A stretch of 64,000 nt of DNA. Origin: a bacterium. GTDB lineage: Bacteria > CAIWAD01. The notes under the pieces were generated by a model, which was given only the letters and a program-made list of their open reading frames with translations, did no database searches and was not told the origin of the DNA. The stretch lies in the NCBI GenBank assembly GCA_030429345.1, contig JAUIFJ010000020.1, forward strand, positions 1 through 64,000, in the 5' to 3' direction. Position 1 is the stretch's first letter. The number at the start of each line of letters is the position of its first letter. Made by a program: the position numbers and the translations under genes. This document shows, piece by piece, positions 25,993 to 33,719 of the stretch.

Positions 25993-26024
25993 CAGAGGAC
26001 AGCAACAAGCATCAGGGAGTCACA

Positions 26025-27023
26025 ATGCGACTGGCACTACTTTTCGGCGGCATGGTCTTCGCCAGCCTGGCGTCGGCCGAGATCCTTTTCGAGGAAACCT
26101 TTTCCGGCGGAACTCCGGACCTTGGCTGGGAGACCCAGTGGGGCGAGGAAAGCAACACCATCGAAGTCGATTTCCAGGCGGACAATCCTTCCGGAGACGG
26201 CTTCGTGGGCAAGCTGGGCAACGACTTGAGCGGTGGCGGCGTCGGCTCGCTCTACGTGCCCGCCGGCAATGACCTGACGGACTACACCGTCCACGCGCAG
26301 GTCTACCTGAACCTGGGGCAGACCCACTACCGCGGCGTTATCGGGCGTTCGACGGGCGTCAACGGGGACGACACCTTCACCCACTACAGCTTCCTGGCCG
26401 ACCTGAGCGAGAACACGGGCATGGGAGACCAGCGCTTCCGTCTGCGTGTACACGGCCTGGACCAGTTTCCGATCGTGATCCGCGACTGGGACGCGGAGGA
26501 ACTGGGTTCCCTGTATCCCGCCGAGGACGGCTGGTACCGCATGTCGATGCGCATGGAAGGAAACCAGATCTGGTGCTACATCAACGACCAGATGCTGCCG
26601 GGCTGCCCCTTCACGGACAACAACCTGTCCAGCGGCAGTTTCGGCGTCTACTTCTGGGATTTCGCCGTCGTCGACCAGTTTCTCTTCTTCGACGACATGG
26701 TCGTCGAGGGCGAGGCGACCTCCGTGGAAGACGCCGAACAACCCCTCGGCTTCGAGCTGCTGAGCAGCTATCCCAACCCCTTCAACCCGCAGACCTGGAC
26801 GCGTTTCCGCCTGGACAGCCCATCGCGGATCCAGCTCGCCGTCTACAACCTGCAAGGCCAGAAAGTGCGCCAGCTGGCGCAGGGCTCCTGGCCCGCCGGC
26901 CTGCACCAGCTGCCCTGGGACGGTCGCAACAGCCTGGGACAGGAAGTCGCCAGCGGCACCTACCTGCTGCTGCTCGACAACGGCCGGCAGTCGCAGAGCG
27001 AAAGCCTGTTGCTGACCCGCTAG
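26025..27023 (+). CDS. Secreted protein with lectin-like jelly-roll fold and C-terminal sorting-type domain
   Basis: The 332-residue product starts at the ATG at 26025 with AGGGAG upstream. It has a signal peptide ('LALLFGGMVFASLASA'), a beta-sandwich region (about 20-235) beginning 'ETFSGGTPDLGWETQWGEES' that resembles LamG/DUF1080-like carbohydrate-binding folds, and a 'SYPNPFNPQTWTRFRL...VYNLQGQKV...ASGTYLLLL' C-terminal module. I see no catalytic residues. It follows the protease by 32 bases, so the two are probably co-transcribed. Confidence 0.75.
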   Translation: MRLALLFGGMVFASLASAEILFEETFSGGTPDLGWETQWGEESNTIEVDFQADNPSGDGFVGKLGNDLSGGGVGSLYVPAGNDLTDYTVHAQVYLNLGQTHYRGVIGRSTGVNGDDTFTHYSFLADLSENTGMGDQRFRLRVHGLDQFPIVIRDWDAEELGSLYPAEDGWYRMSMRMEGNQIWCYINDQMLPGCPFTDNNLSSGSFGVYFWDFAVVDQFLFFDDMVVEGEATSVEDAEQPLGFELLSSYPNPFNPQTWTRFRLDSPSRIQLAVYNLQGQKVRQLAQGSWPAGLHQLPWDGRNSLGQEVASGTYLLLLDNGRQSQSESLLLTR

Positions 27024-27031
27024 CTTCTTCC

Positions 27032-27064
27032 GGGCCGGGGTCCACGCGACCCCGGCCCTTTTCT
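27032..27064 (+). terminator. Rho-independent terminator after the protease/lectin pair
   Basis: GGGCCGGGGTC (27032-27042) pairs perfectly with GACCCCGGCCC (27048-27058) around CACGC and is followed by TTTTC. It separates the two-gene secreted-protein unit from the receptor operon that starts 20 bases later. Confidence 0.85.
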
Positions 27065-27083
27065 TCCCACCTTCGGAATCGCC

Positions 27084-29639
27084 ATGAACGCTTTTCTGCT
27101 GCTGCTTCTGCTGCTGCCTTCCGCCGGGCTTCTCGCTGCGGGCGGCACCCTTGCCGGACGTGTCCTGGCGCAGGGCGAGCCGCTGGGCGGCGCGAACGTG
27201 GTCCTGGTCGGCGAGGCCAAGGGAGCGGCCACCGACCTGAACGGCGGCTTCCTGATTCTCGATGTGTCACCCGGTCCCCACCTTCTGCGCGTGAGCTACC
27301 TGGGCATGCACACCTGGGAACAGGACATCTTCATGCTCAGCGAGTACACGACGCGGATCGACGTGGAGCTCATGCCGCAGGCCCTGCAGGGGGATACCCT
27401 CGTCGTACAGGCCCGCCGCGACCTGAGCCCGCTGGATGCCACCTCGAGCCAGGCGGTGCTGGGACGCCGGGAACTGGAACTGAGCCCGCGCAGCGACTTC
27501 CTCGACCTGCTGGCGACCCAGGCCGGCGTCACACGGGACGAGGACGGCGGCATGCATCTGCGCGGCGGCCGCCTGGGGGAAGTGCGCGTGCTGCTCGACG
27601 GGCAGGACCTGCGCGACCCGCTGGACATGGGCTTCCAGGACCTGATCAACGAGGACATGGTTTCCGAGCTGGTCGTCGTCTCCGGCACCTTCGGCGCGCG
27701 CTACGGCGACGCGCTCAGCGGAGTGGTCCGTGTCACGGGACAGAGCCGGGTGCGCCGACCGGAGTTCCGCCTGCGCTACACCAGCGCGGACCTGGTCGAC
27801 TCGCCCTGGCGCGAACGCGGCGCCTACGGCGTTCCCGAATCCGGCCTCTGGCGGGAAACGGATCACGGCGATCTTTTCGGAACGGACCCCGCCTGGGGAC
27901 GCCTCAACCAGCCGGGACGCATGCAGCTCAAGGTGGCCACGCCCGCGCGGATGAGCGGTGTGGACATGGTGCTGGGCCTGCTCTCCGAGACGCAGGACAG
28001 CCACTTGCCGCACGGCGGCAGCAGCCGCGGGGACCTGTCACTCAACCTGGGACACGACATGGCTTCCGGCGGGCGGCTGGAACTGGGCCTGGGGCGGAAA
28101 AGCAGCCTGCGCCAGGGATACAGCCATTTCTGGAAATACCTGCCGCTCAACCGGCACAGCCAGCTGCGCGAGCAGCAGCGCCTGAACCTGCGTTTCAGCA
28201 ACAGCCTGGGGGATCGTTCGGTCTACCGGCTGCGCCTGGGCCTGGTGCGGAACGAGAGCCGCCGCGGCATCCTGCGCGATGGCGAGTGGCTAGCGGAAAG
28301 CGAGTACCGGCGCCGCAGCTTCAGCGCGCAGCAGGACTTCTTCGCGGAGGGACATGACCCCAGCCTCTCGCGGCATTCGAGCACGCGCGGCGAGATCGCC
28401 GGCGACTGGACCTGGCGTCCCCGGCCGACTTTCGAGCTGGCGGCCGGCGGCGAACTGACGCGGACAGAGCTGGACTGGAAAGAGCGACACCTGGTCTTCG
28501 GGGACGCAGAGACGGCGGATCCCGCCCTGAGCTGGACCGACGCCAGTGAACACGCGCCCCTGCAGGGAGCCCTGTGGAGCGAGCAGAAGATCGAGACCGG
28601 CTGGCTGGTCCTGCACACGGGCCTGCGGCTGGACTGGTTCGATCCCGATGCCGGCGCCTGGGCCGAGCCCGACCGGCTCCTGCAGCCGGACGGCGGACTG
28701 GCCCCGCTGCAGGAAGTGGACCCCTGGCTCTATCTCTCGCCGCGCCTCGGCATTGCCTTCCCGGTCAGCGAGCGCACCGTGATGCACGCCAGCTACGGGC
28801 GCTTCATCCAGTTCCCCGACCACCGTTCCCTGTATACGAACAGCGGGCGCACGCTGGACGGGGGAGAGCTGCCCCTGCTGGGGTATGCCGGGCTGGAGCC
28901 CCAGCAGACGACGGCCTTCGAGATCGGCGCCAAGCAGCGGCCCGCTCCCGGCGTGCAGCTGGAAGTGACGGCCTGGATGAAGGACATGAAGAAGCTGCTC
29001 TCGACCATCGTCGGCAAACAGCTGACGCGGGAGTACGTGGTCTACGCCAACAGCGATTACGGGAACGTCGCCGGTGTCGACCTCGCCGCCGAGCTTCCCC
29101 TGGGCTCGCGCAGCCGGGCCCGCATCGACTACACGCTGATGAATGCCCGCGGCAGCGCCAGCGAGCCGGAGGCGGGACTGGTCACGGTGCAGAACGGCGA
29201 GGAAGTGGAGTACAACGAGTTTCCGCTGGACTTCGACCAGCGCCACGACCTGAGCGCCGCTCTGGAGACGGACTGGGGACTCGGCGTTTCCAGTTCCCTG
29301 CTGGTCCAGGGCGCCAGCGGCCTGCCCTACACGCCCTTCATCGATGTGGGCGTCACCGCCCCGACCAACAGCGCCAACCGGCCCTGGACCTGGACCGCCG
29401 ACCTGGGCCTGCGCTGGTCGCGCGCTCTTGGAGCACACCGCATGACCCTGCGGCTGGATGTGCGCAATCTCTTCGACCGCCGCAACGTGGTCCAGGTCTT
29501 CGCCAGCAGCGGGGAACCTTATGTGGACCCGCGCAACCTGATCGGCTCCACCGAAGACAGCAAACACGATCCTTCCCATGTTTCGCCTCCGCGCAGCCTG
29601 CGCCTGGGGCTGGAACTGGCCTTGTGGGACAAGCGCTGA
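27084..29639 (+). CDS. TonB-dependent outer-membrane receptor with N-terminal carboxypeptidase-regulatory-like domain
   Basis: The 851-residue protein has a signal peptide, then a 'GRVLAQGEPLGGANVVLVGEA' domain (about 22-100) of the CarboxypepD_reg type seen in Bacteroidota SusC/CirA-like receptors. A plug domain follows (about 110-230; 'LLATQAGVTRDEDGGMHLRG', 'VVVSGTFGARYGDALSGVV'), and the rest is a long barrel. No clear TonB box is visible, as is common for this subtype. The ligand is unknown; the operon gives no sugar- or metal-specific partner. The stop shares one base with the next gene's start (TGATG). Confidence 0.9.
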   Translation: MNAFLLLLLLLPSAGLLAAGGTLAGRVLAQGEPLGGANVVLVGEAKGAATDLNGGFLILDVSPGPHLLRVSYLGMHTWEQDIFMLSEYTTRIDVELMPQALQGDTLVVQARRDLSPLDATSSQAVLGRRELELSPRSDFLDLLATQAGVTRDEDGGMHLRGGRLGEVRVLLDGQDLRDPLDMGFQDLINEDMVSELVVVSGTFGARYGDALSGVVRVTGQSRVRRPEFRLRYTSADLVDSPWRERGAYGVPESGLWRETDHGDLFGTDPAWGRLNQPGRMQLKVATPARMSGVDMVLGLLSETQDSHLPHGGSSRGDLSLNLGHDMASGGRLELGLGRKSSLRQGYSHFWKYLPLNRHSQLREQQRLNLRFSNSLGDRSVYRLRLGLVRNESRRGILRDGEWLAESEYRRRSFSAQQDFFAEGHDPSLSRHSSTRGEIAGDWTWRPRPTFELAAGGELTRTELDWKERHLVFGDAETADPALSWTDASEHAPLQGALWSEQKIETGWLVLHTGLRLDWFDPDAGAWAEPDRLLQPDGGLAPLQEVDPWLYLSPRLGIAFPVSERTVMHASYGRFIQFPDHRSLYTNSGRTLDGGELPLLGYAGLEPQQTTAFEIGAKQRPAPGVQLEVTAWMKDMKKLLSTIVGKQLTREYVVYANSDYGNVAGVDLAAELPLGSRSRARIDYTLMNARGSASEPEAGLVTVQNGEEVEYNEFPLDFDQRHDLSAALETDWGLGVSSSLLVQGASGLPYTPFIDVGVTAPTNSANRPWTWTADLGLRWSRALGAHRMTLRLDVRNLFDRRNVVQVFASSGEPYVDPRNLIGSTEDSKHDPSHVSPPRSLRLGLELALWDKR

Positions 29640-32614
29640 TGCGATACATCTCGATCTTCCTGCTGGCGGCGCTTTCCGCCGGCGAGCTTTCCGCAGCCGT
29701 GGACTGCAACTCCTGCCATGGACGTGATCCAAGCCTGTCGGCTCTTCCCGCCGGCGAGGCCTCGAAGGCCCTTCGCCGCGTCCGGGCAAACGCGGACAAC
29801 GCCATCGGCGTGATGGACCGCGGCCAGCTGGGCAACTTCGGCAGCAACCTGGGCGACATGGCCGACTTCCACATCTGGAACAACAACTCGCTTCACTGGC
29901 CCGCGGAGGCCAGCGATGTCTTCCAGTATGCCTTCGGCTTCGGTCTGGTTGTCGCACAACGGGATTCCGACGGCACGGCGAACGTGATCGAGAGCGTGAT
30001 CAACGCCACCTCCGGCCTGCGTGACTGGACACCTGCCGAAGGCAGCCTGGGCACCCTCTTCAGCGGGGAGCTGCGCGCCAGCGACGAAACCCCCTACCTG
30101 GCGCACAGCCACCTGCCGCAGACCTGGCCGGACAGCGGTTGGCCCGGAGCCTGGCGCGAGGAATACGCCTTTCCCAACCCTTCGGGGAATCCGGCCTTTC
30201 CGGTGCAGGACGCGCCGGGCGAGTTCACCAGCGACGGCGATACCTGGGCCGTCTTCGATGACCGCGAGAATCCGCGGGGTTCCCTTGGCATCGAGGTGAG
30301 ACAAGCCGGCTTCAGCTACGGTCGCCCCTACGCCAGCGACCACCTGGTCTGGCGCAGCTGGATCCACAACACCTCCGGGGCGGACCTGGATTCGGTCTAC
30401 ATCGGCTACTATGTGAACTACCGGCCGGACTACGATTTCGTCGACCGCATTGGAATGACCGGCACGGCGGAACTGGGCCTGCCGCATGGACGGGAGAGGG
30501 ACATTGTACGCGTCTGGGACGCCAACAACGAACTGGACGGGGTCTGGGCCGAGGAGGACATGCCCCTGGGCGTGCCGGCTTTCGTGATGCTCGAGACTCC
30601 GCAGGACCTGGGCGTGACCGACTTCCACTACTTCCGGGGCGAGCTGAAACCGGACACGGACGAACTTTTCTGGAACATCCTTGCGAGCAGGCCGGAACAA
30701 ATGGACGAGGTGCGCCGCGCGGTCTACTTCCACGGGGAGAATCCGCGCATCGACGACACGGACCTGGCCCTGCAGGAGCAGCTCTACGGCGAAGGCGCGC
30801 GGATCAACTTCGTCGTGATGAGCGGGCCGCTGACGATCGCCGCCGGGGACAGCGTGCTCTCCAGCTGCGCCGCCGTGATCGGCGAGAGCGGAGACGCGCC
30901 CGGCGAACCCTCTTTCGACGACCTGGACGCCAATATCGCCGACCTTTGGAACAGCTACACGCGCTACCGTTTCGGCGGTCCGCCGCCTCCTCCCGCTCCC
31001 GACCTTCGCGGAGCCGCTGTCGAAGGGGCCGTGAGACTCTGGTGGAATCCCCTGCCTTCCGAAGAGGCGGAGGACTTCCAGGGCTACCGCCTCTACCGCA
31101 GCCAGGACTACGGCCTGAGCTGGGGCGAAGTGATCACGGACAACCGGGGAGCGCCCGTCGGCTATGTGCCGCTCGCCCAGTGGGACCTGGAGGACGGGAT
31201 CACCGGCAGGGATCCGCTGGGCTGGCTCTGGCTGGGCGAGGACAGCGGCCTGGCCTACAGCTTCGAGGACCAGGACGTGATCCCCGGCGTCGAGTACTGG
31301 TACTGCCTGAAAGCCTACAACAGCGGCCAGCCGCCGACGGCGGAGGAGGAGGGCCTGCCCAGCCAGGAGAACCCCTTCGGCAATCCGGATGATCGCCATG
31401 TGATCGCCCTGAGGCCGCACTCGCTGCCGCCCGGCTTTTCGGGGGGCAGCGCCGGAGTGGACACCCTGGCGCCGTTGGACGGCCTGCTGTGTGACGGAAT
31501 CGCCGGCTTCGAGGTACTCGATCCCCAGGCCCTGCGGGATACGGAATGGGAACTGAGCTTTCCGGCGGACACGCTGGGCACTTTCCACCTGGTCGACCTG
31601 GGAGCCGGTGACACGCTCTTCGCCTGGCAGGCGATTCCCGACAGCGCCTCGCCGACCCTGCCGGCAACGGCAGGCTTCCGCCTCTGGCTGGAGGACGCGG
31701 CCGAGGGCGTGCGCCAGCTGGGCTGGAACGAGGACAGCCCGACCACCTTCGACTGGTGGATGGAATGGCGCTCGGGCCTGGTCAACGAGTTTCCGGAATA
31801 CGTGGTCGGCTACGACGATTTCCGTGTCCGGATCACGGAAAGCGACCAGACTCATCCGCTGGAGGGCCATCTCTACTTCTTCGGCCTGACGGGGCCGGAT
31901 TCCCTGGTCGTCGACGTGCCGATCCGGGTCGAGAAGCGCGCGCCGGATGCCGAGGACTGGATCGATGTGAGCTCCTTCGCCAACTACGAGGAGCTGCGGC
32001 TGTTTCACGACGTGCCGGGGCTCAGCGACTGGGGATGGGACCTGATCCCCGGGGGCGACGCGGGCAGCCCGACCCGCCTGGGCTACGAGGCCTATACGGA
32101 CGCCCTCTTCCTCAAAGACAACCCGGATCCGGACACGGGCAACCAGATCCTGGTCAAGACCAATAATTTCGACTGGCACCTGACAGCGGAGGGAGACACG
32201 GTGATCGGTGTGGCACCGAATCCGGGAGACGTCTTCACCGTGTTGACGAACAAGCCCTTCCGTCCCGGAGTGCGCTACCGCTTCCGTACACAGCCGCCGT
32301 CACACGACGCGAGCCGCCCCGCGGCCGCCGTGCGGACCGTGCCGGATCCCTACATCGCGGGCAACGCGCTCGAGCAGGGGGAGAACAGCCGGCGGCTGCT
32401 CTTCACGCGCCTGCCTGGGCCCTGCACGATCCGCATCTACACGGTCGCCGGGGACCTGGTGCGCGTCCTGTCGCACGAGGATCCGGCCAGCGACCAGCTG
32501 GCCTGGGACCTGCGCAACGAGAGCCGCCAGCACGTGGCCTACGGCCTGTACCTCTTTCATGTCCGTGAGACGAACGGCCGCGAGCAGCAGGGCCGCTTCC
32601 TTGTGATCCGCTAG
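29639..32614 (+). CDS. Large secreted FN3-type protein with a single CXXCH near the N-terminus
   Basis: The 991-residue product begins at 29639, coupled to the receptor gene. A signal peptide ('IFLLAALSAGELSAA') is followed within seven residues by CNSCH, one potential c-heme site. A long N-terminal region of unknown fold has 'WPGAWREEYAFP' and 'YGRPYASDHLVWRSWIHN' stretches typical of secreted proteins in FCB-related phyla. A fibronectin-III-like domain starts near residue 450 ('APDLRGAAVEGAVRLWWNPL'). The C-terminus ('IRIYTVAGDLVRVL...VAYGLYLFHV') is a divergent sorting-type module lacking NPFNP. Function is unknown; linkage to a TonB receptor and PorV-like barrel suggests a surface substrate-handling or secretion role. 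Confidence 0.7.
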   Translation: MRYISIFLLAALSAGELSAAVDCNSCHGRDPSLSALPAGEASKALRRVRANADNAIGVMDRGQLGNFGSNLGDMADFHIWNNNSLHWPAEASDVFQYAFGFGLVVAQRDSDGTANVIESVINATSGLRDWTPAEGSLGTLFSGELRASDETPYLAHSHLPQTWPDSGWPGAWREEYAFPNPSGNPAFPVQDAPGEFTSDGDTWAVFDDRENPRGSLGIEVRQAGFSYGRPYASDHLVWRSWIHNTSGADLDSVYIGYYVNYRPDYDFVDRIGMTGTAELGLPHGRERDIVRVWDANNELDGVWAEEDMPLGVPAFVMLETPQDLGVTDFHYFRGELKPDTDELFWNILASRPEQMDEVRRAVYFHGENPRIDDTDLALQEQLYGEGARINFVVMSGPLTIAAGDSVLSSCAAVIGESGDAPGEPSFDDLDANIADLWNSYTRYRFGGPPPPPAPDLRGAAVEGAVRLWWNPLPSEEAEDFQGYRLYRSQDYGLSWGEVITDNRGAPVGYVPLAQWDLEDGITGRDPLGWLWLGEDSGLAYSFEDQDVIPGVEYWYCLKAYNSGQPPTAEEEGLPSQENPFGNPDDRHVIALRPHSLPPGFSGGSAGVDTLAPLDGLLCDGIAGFEVLDPQALRDTEWELSFPADTLGTFHLVDLGAGDTLFAWQAIPDSASPTLPATAGFRLWLEDAAEGVRQLGWNEDSPTTFDWWMEWRSGLVNEFPEYVVGYDDFRVRITESDQTHPLEGHLYFFGLTGPDSLVVDVPIRVEKRAPDAEDWIDVSSFANYEELRLFHDVPGLSDWGWDLIPGGDAGSPTRLGYEAYTDALFLKDNPDPDTGNQILVKTNNFDWHLTAEGDTVIGVAPNPGDVFTVLTNKPFRPGVRYRFRTQPPSHDASRPAAAVRTVPDPYIAGNALEQGENSRRLLFTRLPGPCTIRIYTVAGDLVRVLSHEDPASDQLAWDLRNESRQHVAYGLYLFHVRETNGREQQGRFLVIR

Positions 32615-32622
32615 GAGGAACC

Positions 32623-33621
32623 GTGAGACAAGTCCTTGCCACCTGCCTATGCATCGCCCTGCCGCTGGCCCTGGGCCAGGCCTTCACCCGCGCCGGCACC
32701 ACGGCGGCCCAGTTCCTCAAGCTGCCGGTCAGCGCGCACGCGGCGGCGCTCTCGGGCAGCGTCGCCATCCTGCCGCCGGGCTGGTCCGGACGGGGCAACT
32801 CCGCCGAGGCGATGCTGCTCAACCCGGCGGCCCTGGCGGGCATCGGCCAGGGGGCGGTCAGTTTCGGGCAGCAGCGCATCTGGCAGTCGCTGGATCACGG
32901 CACGGCGGCCGGCTGCGTCCCGATCAGCGATCGCCTGGCCCTGGGCCTGGGGCTGAACTGGCTTTCCGCCCCCGATCAGGAGATCACGACCCTCGAGCAG
33001 CCGGACGGAACCGGCGCCCACTACAGCTACAACGACCTGGCCCTCACGCTGAGCGCCGGCCTGCGCATGAACGAGCGCCTGGCCTTCGGCATGACGGCCC
33101 GCGGCATCCGCCAGGACCTGCACAACGAGCGCGCCCAGGGCTGGGGCCTGGACATGGCCCTGCTGCTGCAGACGCCCTGGCGCGGAGTGCGCCTGGCCTG
33201 CGCCATCGAGAACTTCGGCACGCGCATGGAACTTGAAGGGGAGGACCTGCTGATTCCTTCGAGCGACGGCCGCGTCGCCGCCCTGCAGACGGAAGACTTC
33301 GCCCAGCCCCTGCTCTTCAAGCTGGGCCTGGCGGCTCCGCTCTGGGAAGGGGAGGGCCAGAAGCTGGAAGGCAGCCTGCAGGCCGAACACCCCAACGACA
33401 ACCGCCAGCGCCTGGGCCTGGGCCTGGAATACGACTTCCGCGAACGCTTCCAGCTGCGCGCCGGCCGGGTCTTTCGCCACGACCTGCTTAGCTGGAGCGC
33501 CGGCGCCGGCCTGCGCCATGAACTCTCGCGCAGCGGCCTGGGCGTGCGCATCGACGCAGCCTGGGTGCAGAGCGAGCTTTTCGAGGACCTGAAGCTGTTC
33601 ACCGTGGGGCTGGAATTCTAG
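32623..33621 (+). CDS. porV: PorV/PorQ-family outer-membrane barrel
   Basis: The 332-residue protein starts at a GTG at 32623 preceded by AGGAGGAA. The signature 'RAGTTAAQFLKLPVSAHAAALSGS' directly after the signal peptide is that of the PorV/UPF0164 family, FadL-like barrels that in Bacteroidota bind substrate C-terminal domains of the type IX secretion system. The C-terminus ends in Phe (VGLEF), as expected. It is the last gene of the receptor operon. Its final 150 bases are duplicated at 36239-36388 (about 93% identical). Confidence 0.82.
   Translation: MRQVLATCLCIALPLALGQAFTRAGTTAAQFLKLPVSAHAAALSGSVAILPPGWSGRGNSAEAMLLNPAALAGIGQGAVSFGQQRIWQSLDHGTAAGCVPISDRLALGLGLNWLSAPDQEITTLEQPDGTGAHYSYNDLALTLSAGLRMNERLAFGMTARGIRQDLHNERAQGWGLDMALLLQTPWRGVRLACAIENFGTRMELEGEDLLIPSSDGRVAALQTEDFAQPLLFKLGLAAPLWEGEGQKLEGSLQAEHPNDNRQRLGLGLEYDFRERFQLRAGRVFRHDLLSWSAGAGLRHELSRSGLGVRIDAAWVQSELFEDLKLFTVGLEF
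33472..33621 (+). repeat. 150-bp direct repeat, copy 1 (3' end of porV)
   Basis: This segment encodes the last 49 residues of PorV plus the stop and is repeated in direct orientation at 36239-36388. By eye I count 10 base differences; seven altered codons are synonymous and only two change the residue. Confidence 0.92.
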
Positions 33622-33688
33622 GGGAGATATCCAATTTCTATACTGTCGAGTAACTTGTAGCTCATTTCGTTTGAAGCACAAGAATGGA

Positions 33689-33717
33689 TCGCCCCTGTCC
33701 GGGGCGGGGTCTTTTTC
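33689..33717 (+). terminator. Probable terminator of the porV operon
   Basis: TCGCCCC (33689-33695) pairs with GGGGCGG (33701-33707, one T-G wobble) and GGTCTTTTTC follows. The next gene's ATG lies at 33720, directly behind the T-tract, an unusually tight arrangement at the junction where base composition changes. Confidence 0.55.
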
Positions 33718-33719
33718 GT

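Noticed and set aside
29519-32179. 886-codon minus-strand frame
   Set aside because: Antisense to the 991-residue protein, whose signal peptide, FN3 domain and operon overlaps are convincing.
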